Positions 1-7,205 of a stretch of DNA of 64,000 nt are shown piece by piece. The stretch is taken from the NCBI GenBank assembly GCA_049323455.1, contig JBMONF010000011.1, positions 85,086 to 149,085 of the forward strand, in the 5' to 3' direction. Made by a program: the position numbers and the translations under genes. Each line of letters begins with the position of its first letter. Positions within the stretch are counted from its first letter, which is position 1. Source of the stretch: Hypericibacter sp049323455. Lineage in GTDB: Bacteria; Pseudomonadota; Alphaproteobacteria; Dongiales; Dongiaceae. The notes under the pieces were generated by a model, which worked only from the letters and a program-made list of their open reading frames with translations, had not been told where the DNA came from and did no database searches.

Positions 1-1
1 C

Positions 2-190
2 TATCTGACCCTGACGCTCGTCTATCTCGGGCTCGGGCTTCTGTTCGCGACACCCTGGATCCTGCTGCTGGTCGTACCGCTCCTGGTCGTGATGCAGGAG
101 GGCGTCATCAAGCGCGAGGAACGCTATCTCGAGGCCCGCTTCGGCGAGGACTATCGGCGCTACAAGGCGCAGGTGCGCCGCTGGCTGTGA
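2..190 (+). CDS. C-terminal part of isoprenylcysteine carboxyl methyltransferase-like (ICMT/PEMT) membrane protein
   Basis: The frame is open from the window edge to TGA at 188-190, giving 62 visible residues. They comprise a hydrophobic membrane segment and then the family's C-terminal signature: an E-E-R-Y-L run, a F-G-E-D-Y-x-x-Y segment and a final V-R-R-W. In ICMT and PEMT-type methyltransferases this C-terminal E-E...F-G-x-x-Y block contributes to the S-adenosylmethionine and substrate pocket at the membrane face. The start and the N-terminal membrane helices lie outside the window, so substrate cannot be judged; bacterial members are often of unknown function. Confidence 0.75.
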   Translation, partial: YLTLTLVYLGLGLLFATPWILLLVVPLLVVMQEGVIKREERYLEARFGEDYRRYKAQVRRWL

Positions 191-379
191 GCGGCGTCGA
201 GATGGTCGGATCGGAGAGGTCCGTCCTTTTCGTTTCGGCAAGCCGGGCTCGACCCGACTATCCACCGATGGACCTCCGCCTCAACACCCATGATCCGACG
301 GGACGTGACTTGAAGCAGGCGCCTTTTTCTGCGCCGGCAAGTGACCGCAACGGGAGAAAGCTGTCCTTCCTGCGCCGCT

Positions 380-1828
380 TCACGACCCCTCTTCAGGCAG
401 CGAAGCGCTGGTCACGCGGGCACGGCTTCCAACCGCGATGGCGAGCGCGACGACGATCAATCCCGCGGCGACAGCGAAGGTGATCCGCATACCGAGCGCG
501 ACGGCGTCGGGGGCGGCCGCCGTGACGTCGCTCGTCCCCGATGCGAAGGCGAACACAGCCCCCATGACGGAAGCGCCGGTGATGAGCCCGAGATTGCGTG
601 ACAGGCTGAGCATGCCGGAAACGACGCCCCGCTGGTCCGGGCTGACATCCTTCATGACGGCGGTGTTGTTGGATGCCTGGAACAGCTGATAGCCGGGGGT
701 CAAGACGACGATGGCGGCGGTGTAGCCCACAGTGCCGAGCATCGCCGGAATGATGGATAGACCGAGTGAACCAGCCGCCATCTCGCCGAGACCAACGATG
801 ACGATGAATGGCGCGCCCCAACGGTCGACAATACGGCCGGCGGGAACGCCGCTAAGCGTGGAGATAATCGGGCCGATCGACATGACGATTCCGACAAGAG
901 CCTCGTTGAGCCCGAGCGCACGAGAGAGATAGAACGGCCCGACCACCAGCGTCGCCATCATCACCGTCGAGACAAGCACGTTCATGGCCAGGCTGGCACT
1001 CAACGCCGCATTGCGGAACGCCGTCAATCGGATCAGCGGCGATGCCGCTTTCGACTCGGCGAGCGCGAAGACGCCGATGCCGAAGGCGGCCGCGGCGAGA
1101 AGCGCCACGGTGAGCGTCCCGAACCGGCCGCGCCCGATCGTCATCGCCAGCGCGTAGGCCGCGAGCGTCAGGCCAAGCAACAGCATGCCCAGACCGTCGA
1201 AGCCCGACCGATCGGTCTTCGCTCTCCGCCCATGGCGGGGCAGGTAGTGCCGGGCGAGAAGGAAATTCAGGATGCCCAGCGGTACCATGACGAGAAAGAC
1301 TCCCCGCCAACCGGGCCCGGCGATCAAGACACCGCCGAGCGATGGGCCGAGCGCGGTGCCAATCGCGGACATTGTTCCGAGCAGTCCCATGGCGCTGCCG
1401 GTCCTTGCCTTTGGAACTGTCTCGCCGACGAGCGCCACGGTGAGCGCCATCAAGACGGCGGCGCCGAGGCCCTGCGCCGCCCGGGCGGCAATCAGCATCC
1501 AGAGCGTGGGCGCGGCACCACACAGAGCCGAGGCCGCCGTGAATAGGGAGATTCCGGCTAATAGCACCCGTCGGCGACCCATGATGTCGCCTAGCCGTCC
1601 AACGCTGACACTCATGATGGTGATGGCGAGGAGATAGGCGAGGACGACCCATTGGACTTCCTGGAAAGAGCCCATGAACGCTTGAGCCAAGGTCGGCAAG
1701 GCGACATTCGCGATGCTGATGCCGAGCGAGGCCAGCAACATCGATAGCGCAAGGCTGCAGAGCGCCCACCGAGCCGAAGGCGCTTGCTCCGCGCTTTCGG
1801 CTACCCCCTCGCGAAGGCTCTCAGTCAT
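380..1828 (-). CDS. MFS drug-efflux transporter, DHA2 (EmrB/QacA-like) family
   Basis: A protein of 482 residues with about 14 hydrophobic segments, typical of the 14-helix DHA2 branch of proton-driven exporters. The cytoplasmic loop motif G-R-L-G-D-I-M-G-R-R-R follows helix 2 (near residue 75), and an R-A-A-Q-G-L-G-A-A segment follows in helix 4. The open frame extends further upstream, but ATG at 1828 is chosen because the protein then begins just before helix 1 and the start overlaps the stop of the upstream methyltransferase gene (ATGACTGA), which implies translational coupling. Role: inner-membrane export of small hydrophobic compounds; substrate unknown. The pair is divergent from a LysR regulator, its likely controller. 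Confidence 0.85.
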   Translation of the reverse strand: MTESLREGVAESAEQAPSARWALCSLALSMLLASLGISIANVALPTLAQAFMGSFQEVQWVVLAYLLAITIMSVSVGRLGDIMGRRRVLLAGISLFTAASALCGAAPTLWMLIAARAAQGLGAAVLMALTVALVGETVPKARTGSAMGLLGTMSAIGTALGPSLGGVLIAGPGWRGVFLVMVPLGILNFLLARHYLPRHGRRAKTDRSGFDGLGMLLLGLTLAAYALAMTIGRGRFGTLTVALLAAAAFGIGVFALAESKAASPLIRLTAFRNAALSASLAMNVLVSTVMMATLVVGPFYLSRALGLNEALVGIVMSIGPIISTLSGVPAGRIVDRWGAPFIVIVGLGEMAAGSLGLSIIPAMLGTVGYTAAIVVLTPGYQLFQASNNTAVMKDVSPDQRGVVSGMLSLSRNLGLITGASVMGAVFAFASGTSDVTAAAPDAVALGMRITFAVAAGLIVVALAIAVGSRARVTSASLPEEGS

Positions 1829-2510
1829 GGCGCTTGCCTCGCACGAGACAGTCGATCGCGACCTTGATACCGGAATCGGTCTCCACCGGCCGTTCGACGG
1901 TGCCTGCCTTTTCGATATCAAGTTGTCCACCCAAAGCGGCGAGCACCTGCTCCGCGGTGTAGAGCAAGTCGGGGTCTTGAGGGCCGCCGTAGCCCTGCTC
2001 CAGGTTCGACGAATCGTGCGCGACGAGCAGGAACGTGCCGCCCGGCGCCACCGCCCGCGCCGCTTGCACGATGATGGGCGCAAGTTCGGCCTCGGGAATC
2101 TGGAGGTAGATCAGCGTGACCAGATCGAAGCCGCCCCTGACGGGCTCGTAGCCCCGCAAATCGGCCACCTCGAAGTCGATCTTGTCGGCGATCTTCCGCT
2201 CCACCGCCAGCTGTCCGCCCTTCTCGATGGCGACGGCGGAGAAGTCGACGGCGCGCACGGACCATCCCCGCTCCGCCAGCCACACGGCGTTGCGGCCTTC
2301 GCCTGCGGCGAGGTCCAACGCCCTGCCGGGCAAGAGGTTCGCGACTTCCGCGATGACGAATCGGTTCGCATTCGCTGTCCAGACGAGTTTCTTCGCGGCA
2401 TAGCGCCGGTTCCAGTATTCGCGCTCCGTGGCCGATGGCGGCGTGCCCGCCCCTATGGGCGGCTTTTGCGCCGCATTTTCTATTACTGCTTCATTTCTCC
2501 CTGTGGTCAT
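1821..2510 (-). CDS. Class I SAM-dependent methyltransferase (TehB/UbiE-like)
   Basis: A 229-residue protein. Motif I of the Rossmann SAM-binding fold is L-D-L-A-A-G-E-G-R-N (about residue 65), followed by an acidic turn after a V-R-A-V-D strand and a post-motif V-A-P-G-G-T-F loop. The E-Y-W-N-R-R-Y-A N-terminus is common in TehB-like and thiol methyltransferase-like proteins. The frame is open further upstream, but ATG at 2510 is preceded by GGAAGAGACA, a reasonable Shine-Dalgarno region. Its last 8 bases overlap the MFS gene, so the two should be one transcript. A methylation-plus-export detoxification unit is plausible; the substrate is unknown. Confidence 0.8.
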   Translation of the reverse strand: MTTGRNEAVIENAAQKPPIGAGTPPSATEREYWNRRYAAKKLVWTANANRFVIAEVANLLPGRALDLAAGEGRNAVWLAERGWSVRAVDFSAVAIEKGGQLAVERKIADKIDFEVADLRGYEPVRGGFDLVTLIYLQIPEAELAPIIVQAARAVAPGGTFLLVAHDSSNLEQGYGGPQDPDLLYTAEQVLAALGGQLDIEKAGTVERPVETDSGIKVAIDCLVRGKRHD

Positions 2511-2677
2511 TGTCTCTTCCCGTATCATTGGCTTTGACGTCGATCCCGATTTCCCGGAGCCCCAAACATCACTCGTTCCAGGGTGGTCTCCGGCCTGATA
2601 TGGCGGAAGACGCATCAGTTGCATTTCATTCGTGCATATGACGCCACATCACGAAAAATCCGTGCTATGGTCGACGC
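2511..2677. promoter_or_regulatory. Divergent intergenic control region between methyltransferase/MFS operon and LysR gene
   Basis: The two transcription units point away from each other across 167 bases, the classical arrangement for a LysR protein controlling its divergent target and itself. The region contains an interrupted dyad, TGAT at 2596-2599 with ATCA at 2614-2617, and the inverted pair TGCA...TGCA at 2620-2636. Either could be a LysR box. The exact site is inference. Confidence 0.4.
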
Positions 2678-3622
2678 ATGCCACGACCCGATCTCAACCT
2701 GCTCGTCACCCTCGATGTGCTGCTTGCGGAAGGCAGCGTTGCGCGCGCTGCGCGGAGGCTGCGTCTCAGCCCGTCCGCGATGAGTCGGGCCCTGGCGCGA
2801 TTGCGCGAGACGACAGGAGATCCGCTCTTGGTCCGCGCCGGACGCGGTCTCGTCCCCACGCCCAGAGCGCTTGAGCTTCGGGAAAGGGTGGGCCCACTTG
2901 TGCTGGATGCGGAGGCGGTCCTATGCCCTGCCGAGAAACTTGACCTCAAGAAACTTGCGCGGACATTCACGCTGCGAACCGGCGATGGCTTCGTAGAGAA
3001 TTTCGGCCCCGCCCTCGTCGCGCGCATCCGCGCCGAAGCATCGGGCGTGCATCTGCGCTTTGTGCAGAAGCCGGACAGGGACGACGCGCCGCTTCGCGAC
3101 GGCACCGTCGATCTGGAGACCGGTGTTGTGCGAGAGATCACCGGGCCGGAATTTCGTACGCAGTCCTTGTTCCAAGACCGCTTCGTCGGCGTGGTGCGAA
3201 AGGGGCATCCCCTGATCAGGGCCAAAATCGCGCCCGCTCGTTACGCGGGGGCCCAACACGTCGACGTCTCGCGGCACGTCGCTCGGCAGGGGCTCGACAC
3301 GGGACCGATAGACCGGGCATTGGCGTCGGTGGGGCTCGAGCGGGAAATCGCGATCGTCGTTGGCGGCTTCTCAAGTGCGCTGGCCCTGGCTCGGACCTCG
3401 GACCTGATCGCCACTGTCCCGGAGCGACATACCGGAAACCTGCGCGCCGGCATGTTCAGTTTTGCCCTTCCTATCCCCACGCCGGAGATAACGGTTTCGA
3501 TGCTCTGGCACCCGAGGCTCGATGCCGATCCGGCACATCGCTGGCTGCGCGGATGCGTTCGGGACGCTTGTGCTGAGCAACGCGCCGGTTCATCGACACG
3601 CACAAGAGCTGCCAAAGCCTGA
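2678..3622 (+). CDS. LysR-family transcriptional regulator
   Basis: A 314-residue protein. Residues about 5-65 form the LysR winged helix-turn-helix (D-L-N-L-L-V-T-L-D-V-L-L, then S-V-A-R-A-A-R-R-L-x-L-S-P-S-A-M-S-R-A-L-A-R-L-R). The rest is a periplasmic-binding-protein-like effector domain of the NodD/SyrM-type group, judging by the D-L-N-L start and the F-T-L-R-T-G-D strand. It is divergent from the methyltransferase/MFS pair and probably regulates it in response to an exported or methylated compound. The C-terminal 20 residues are low-complexity and basic. Confidence 0.85.
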   Translation: MPRPDLNLLVTLDVLLAEGSVARAARRLRLSPSAMSRALARLRETTGDPLLVRAGRGLVPTPRALELRERVGPLVLDAEAVLCPAEKLDLKKLARTFTLRTGDGFVENFGPALVARIRAEASGVHLRFVQKPDRDDAPLRDGTVDLETGVVREITGPEFRTQSLFQDRFVGVVRKGHPLIRAKIAPARYAGAQHVDVSRHVARQGLDTGPIDRALASVGLEREIAIVVGGFSSALALARTSDLIATVPERHTGNLRAGMFSFALPIPTPEITVSMLWHPRLDADPAHRWLRGCVRDACAEQRAGSSTRTRAAKA

Positions 3623-3774
3623 CGCTCGGCGGCAATGTCTGCAAAGGGTCGACTGCGATCGGGCGCTGTCAAATATCGGAACGACCGCTCCGGGCACGAA
3701 ACGAATGCCTCCGGGTCGAGCCCGGAGTGACGGGAGGGGAGCAACTCCGCCCTGGCGAAGCCGATTGAAGCGCT

Positions 3775-4230
3775 TCAGCGCCCGCCGGCTTTCCAGATCA
3801 GGAAATCGAGATCCTCGATCCGGCGGGCGCCGATGCCTTCGTAGAACCGCGCGGCGAGCTCGTTCGGCCGATGGACCGCCCAGAACAGCGCGCCACCATC
3901 GGTCGCGCGGCAGATCTCGCACGCCCGCTCCATGAGCGCGCGGCCGGCACCGTGCCGCCGGGCGCTCTCGCGCACATAGAGGTCGATCACATGGAGGATG
4001 CGGCAAGCGCAGTCGGAATCGAAGCCGAAGTGATAGAGCGGATATCCCGCCACCTGGCCCTCGATCTCGGCGTCCGCGCCGAAGCCGTAGCAGCGCACCA
4101 TCGCGGCATTGCCCTCGAGCGGGCCCTCGTCGCCGAGCGCGCGCAGATAGGCCGGGAACTCGCGCATCAGGGCGCCGATCGCCTCGGCGTCGTCGGGCCG
4201 GGCGGGGCGGACAGCGACCGGGGCGCTCAT
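3775..4230 (-). CDS. GNAT-family N-acetyltransferase
   Basis: A 151-residue single-domain GNAT protein. The N-terminal V-R-P-A-R-P-D-D-A-E-A-I is the usual first strand and helix. The acetyl-CoA pyrophosphate loop is R-R-H-G-A-G-R-A-L-M (about residues 91-100), preceded by the strand I-D-L-Y-V. The C-terminal A-A-R-F-Y-E-G-I-G-A-R is the conserved motif B turn. Substrate is unknown. It lies 19 bases after the CigR-like gene on the same strand and may be the last gene of the DUF484-xerC-cigR run. Confidence 0.85.
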   Translation of the reverse strand: MSAPVAVRPARPDDAEAIGALMREFPAYLRALGDEGPLEGNAAMVRCYGFGADAEIEGQVAGYPLYHFGFDSDCACRILHVIDLYVRESARRHGAGRALMERACEICRATDGGALFWAVHRPNELAARFYEGIGARRIEDLDFLIWKAGGR

Positions 4231-4249
4231 CCCTCGCCGGCCGGCTCGC

Positions 4250-4705
4250 TCAGCGGCTTGCCTCGATCGCCGCGACGGTGAGCACGTCGAGGATCAGGTT
4301 GGTGGCGATCTGCACCAGGAGCACCTTGTCGTCGGCGATCAGGAGGCGCGTGCCGGGGTAGGGCGGCGGCAACTGCACCACCAGGTCGTAAGGCAGCGGC
4401 ATGGCCCCGATCCCCACGGGCAGCCGGCTGCCGCGCACGAGCTGCATGTAGATGCCGGGCGGCAACACGCCCTTCTTGGCGATGCCCGGCGGCAGGCCCT
4501 TGACCTTGTTCCTGCCTTTGCCGGGACCGGCCGCAACCCACGCGCCATAGCGCCTCCGATAATAGCTGCCGATGAGCCGGCGCTGGATCTCGGTCAGGAC
4601 GATCTTGCCCCAATCGACGTCGTCGGCCTCGACCGGCCCGGCCGATCCCAGCGGCACGAGCGCGGCTGCTGCAGCGGCGGCGAGAAGAAAGGCGCGTCGG
4701 TTCAT
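4250..4705 (-). CDS. CigR/RcnB-like secreted protein
   Basis: A 151-residue protein with an N-terminal signal peptide: N-R-R, then an Ala/Leu core, with likely cleavage near residue 24. The mature part holds G-L-P-P-G-I-A-K-K-G and a second L-P-P-G-I, followed by a C-terminal segment ending L-I-A-D-D-K-V-L-L-V-Q-I-A-T-N-L-I-L-D. That pairing is typical of the periplasmic RcnB/CigR family, whose members are linked to metal homeostasis or virulence regulation; no function is shown here. The ATG overlaps the xerC stop by four bases, so translation is probably coupled. Confidence 0.6.
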   Translation of the reverse strand: MNRRAFLLAAAAAAALVPLGSAGPVEADDVDWGKIVLTEIQRRLIGSYYRRRYGAWVAAGPGKGRNKVKGLPPGIAKKGVLPPGIYMQLVRGSRLPVGIGAMPLPYDLVVQLPPPYPGTRLLIADDKVLLVQIATNLILDVLTVAAIEASR

Positions 4706-5691
4706 GTTTCCCTCCGGGAGGCGGCCTTGCGGCGGGCTCTAGGGTGCGCGCGCTGATAGAGCGAAATTATGGCGGCCGCGTCGACGTCGGTGTAGCGCTG
4801 GGTGGTGCCGAGCGAGCTGTGTCCCAACAGCTCCTGGATGGTCCGCAGGTCGCCGCCTCCGGCCAGGAGGTGGGTGGCGAAGCTATGGCGCAGCGCATGG
4901 GGCGTGGCCGTCGCCGGCAAGCCCAGCAAGGCCCGGAGCCGGGCCATCTCGCGCTGCGCCACCCGGGCCGCGAGCCTTTGCCCGCGGGCACCCAGGAAGA
5001 GCGGCATGTCCCGGCCGCCGCCATAGGGACAGGCGGCGACATAGTCGGCGATGGCATCCCGCACCTCGGGCAGGAGCGGCACCCGGCGCTGCTTCGCGCC
5101 CTTGCCCGTGACGAGCAGCTCGGCCATGGCGCCTTCCCCCTCGACCTCCGGCAGATCGCCGCGGTCGAGCGCCAGCGCCTCGGCGATGCGCAGGCCCGCG
5201 CCATAGAGCAGCATGAAGAGGGCGCGGTCGCGGGCGCCGATCCAGGGCTCTCGCGCGAAAACGCCGGTTTCGTCGATCAGGTCCTGCGCCTCCGCGGCCG
5301 AGAGCGCCTTGGGCACGGAGCGCGGCAGGCGCGGGGTCTTGAGCGTCGCCAAGCTTGCGTTCCGGACCAGGTCGCGGCGCGCGAGGAAGCGGAAGAAGCT
5401 CTTCAGGGCCGAGAGCGCGCGCGCGCTCGAGGTCGCCTTGATGCCGCGCTCGGCGCGCTCGGCAAGCCAGCCCCGGAAATCGCTGCGCGCGAGCCCTTGA
5501 AGATCGGCCAGGCCGGGAAGCCGGCCGAGATGGCCGGTGAGAAATCCCAGAAAGCTCGCCAGATCCCGCCGGTAGGCATCGACGCTGTGAGGCGAGGCGC
5601 GCCGCTCGTGCGCGAGCCAGGAGAGCCAGTCTTGCGCCGCGCGTTCGAGCGCCGGCTCGAGCTCGAGCGTCAGCGGGCCGAGTTCAGCCAC
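4702..5691 (-). CDS. xerC: Tyrosine recombinase XerC
   Basis: A 329-residue site-specific recombinase acting with XerD at dif to resolve chromosome dimers. An N-terminal SAM-like core-binding domain (about 15-110) with H-S-V-D-A-Y-R-R-D-L precedes the catalytic domain. Visible catalytic residues are Arg in G-A-G-L-R-I-A-E, Lys in V-T-G-K-G-A-K-Q-R-R, the H-A-L-R-H box, His in L-L-G-H-S-S and the nucleophile Tyr in Q-R-Y-T-D-V-D. A GTG start is used inside the end of the DUF484 gene (22-base overlap). DUF484 next to xerC is a widely conserved order and favours XerC over XerD or an integrase. Confidence 0.92.
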   Translation of the reverse strand: MAELGPLTLELEPALERAAQDWLSWLAHERRASPHSVDAYRRDLASFLGFLTGHLGRLPGLADLQGLARSDFRGWLAERAERGIKATSSARALSALKSFFRFLARRDLVRNASLATLKTPRLPRSVPKALSAAEAQDLIDETGVFAREPWIGARDRALFMLLYGAGLRIAEALALDRGDLPEVEGEGAMAELLVTGKGAKQRRVPLLPEVRDAIADYVAACPYGGGRDMPLFLGARGQRLAARVAQREMARLRALLGLPATATPHALRHSFATHLLAGGGDLRTIQELLGHSSLGTTQRYTDVDAAAIISLYQRAHPRARRKAASRRET

Positions 5692-6425
5692 GACCGCACG
5701 CAGTGTTCGAGGATGCGCGCGAGGAAGGAGAGCAGCTCCGTGCCCTGGCCGGAATCGAAATAGCCCGGATGGCGCGTGCCGAAGGCGATGAGCCCCAGCG
5801 GCATGCCCTTGGCGAACTCGAGCCGCAGCAGCGCATCCGAGCGCACCAGGCCGGCGGCCCCGCCGAAAACGCGCGGATCGCCGGGCGCGTCGTCGCGCAG
5901 CATCACGTCATGCCCGCGCCCGATCAGCGCGTCGACGGTGCCCCGATCGAGCAGCTGCACGCCCTCCACGCGGCTGGGCTCGGTCGTGCCGGCGTTGCGC
6001 TCGAGGCAGAGCGTCACGACGTCCACGTCGAGAATCACCGCGAGGTCGGTGGTCACGATCTCGATCAGGTTGGCGAGGCTCTTGGCCTCGAGCAGGGCCA
6101 GCGCCGCGCGATGCACGCGCGTCTGGGTGGCGAGGTTGTCGCGGCTGTTGGCGAGCAGGTCGTCCTGATCGCTGCGCAAGCGCTGCAGCTCGCGACGCAG
6201 CTTCTCGACCATGAACTGCTGCAGGTCCACCACGCCGTCGCCCGAGCGCCGGCCGGGCACGCGCTGGCTGTCGAGCAGCTCGGGATGGCGCGTCAGGAAA
6301 TCGGGATGGCGGCGCAGATAGTCGCCGACCTCGGCGGCGGTGACGCGCGCGCTGCGAGCCGGCGCCGAACCCGCAGCCGCATTCTCGCGGGACCGGTCGG
6401 CGGCGTCCTCGGGCGTGTGCGTCAT
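5670..6425 (-). CDS. DUF484 family protein
   Basis: A 251-residue cytoplasmic protein. Residues about 28-60 carry the family's opening V-x-x-Y-L-R-R-H-P-D-F-L-x-R-H-P-E-L-L. A short helical segment (M-V-E-K-L-R-R-E-L-Q-R-L-R) and then a GAF-like domain to the C-terminus follow. The family is found immediately upstream of xerC across Proteobacteria; its biochemical role is undefined. It is preceded after 12 bases by the transaldolase-like gene, so the three may be one transcript. Confidence 0.85.
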   Translation of the reverse strand: MTHTPEDAADRSRENAAAGSAPARSARVTAAEVGDYLRRHPDFLTRHPELLDSQRVPGRRSGDGVVDLQQFMVEKLRRELQRLRSDQDDLLANSRDNLATQTRVHRAALALLEAKSLANLIEIVTTDLAVILDVDVVTLCLERNAGTTEPSRVEGVQLLDRGTVDALIGRGHDVMLRDDAPGDPRVFGGAAGLVRSDALLRLEFAKGMPLGLIAFGTRHPGYFDSGQGTELLSFLARILEHCVRSWLNSAR

Positions 6426-6437
6426 GGGGCGAGGCCT

Positions 6438-7094
6438 TCAGAGGATGGATTGGCCGGTCTTGGCCCAGTCGGCCAGGAAGGCGGCGAGGCCCTTGTCGGT
6501 CAGCGGGTGCTGGAACATCTGGCGCAGCACGGCCGGCGGCAGCGTGGCCACGTCGGCGCCCATCTTGGCGGCCTGGATCACATGGACCGGATGGCGCACG
6601 GAGGCCACCAGCACCTCGGTGTCGATGCCGTCATAGGCGTTGAAGATCTGGACGATGTCGGCGATCAACCCCATGCCGTCGGCGCCGATGTCGTCGAGCC
6701 GGCCGACGAAGGGGGAGACGAAGGTCGCCCCGGCCTTGGCCGCGAGGATCGCTTGCGCCGGCGAGAAGCAAAGCGTGACGTTGACCTGGATGCCTTCGCT
6801 GCGCAGCCTCTTGCAGGTCTTGAGGCCGTCGAAGGTCAGGGGCACCTTGACGCAGATGTTGTCGGCGAGCTTGGCGAGCTTGCGGCCCTCCGCCAGCATC
6901 TTCTCGTGCTCGGTCGCGGTCACCTCGGCGCTGACCGGCCCCGGCACCACGGCGCAGATCTCCTTCACGACCTCGAAGAAGTCGCGACCGGCCTTGTGCA
7001 CGAGCGAGGGATTGGTGGTGACGCCATCGACCAGGCCGGTGGCGGCCAGGTCGCGGATCTCGGCGATGTCGGCGGTGTCGATGAAGAACTTCAT
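6438..7094 (-). CDS. Transaldolase / fructose-6-phosphate aldolase-like (TalC/Fsa family)
   Basis: A 218-residue TIM-barrel enzyme of the short transaldolase family. It opens M-K-F-F-I-D-T-A-D and G-V-T-T-N-P-S-L, and the Schiff-base Lys lies in N-I-C-V-K-V-P-L-T (about residue 84). F-V-S-P-F-V-G-R-L-D-D and the C-terminal F-x-x-D-W-A-K complete the signature. The frame stays open for 90 bases upstream, but family members begin at M-K-F-F, so ATG at 7094 is chosen. It interconverts sugar phosphates in the non-oxidative pentose phosphate pathway; transaldolase versus aldolase activity cannot be told from sequence. Confidence 0.9.
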   Translation of the reverse strand: MKFFIDTADIAEIRDLAATGLVDGVTTNPSLVHKAGRDFFEVVKEICAVVPGPVSAEVTATEHEKMLAEGRKLAKLADNICVKVPLTFDGLKTCKRLRSEGIQVNVTLCFSPAQAILAAKAGATFVSPFVGRLDDIGADGMGLIADIVQIFNAYDGIDTEVLVASVRHPVHVIQAAKMGADVATLPPAVLRQMFQHPLTDKGLAAFLADWAKTGQSIL

Positions 7095-7205
7095 GGGCGC
7101 TCGTTTCAGGCCTTCCTCGTCGGTATCGGGTGGCGGCGTGGCCGTGGGCGCTCGAGATGAGCGCCCACGTGGCCGAATCGACACCCCTCTTTTAAAGTGT
7201 AGCCG

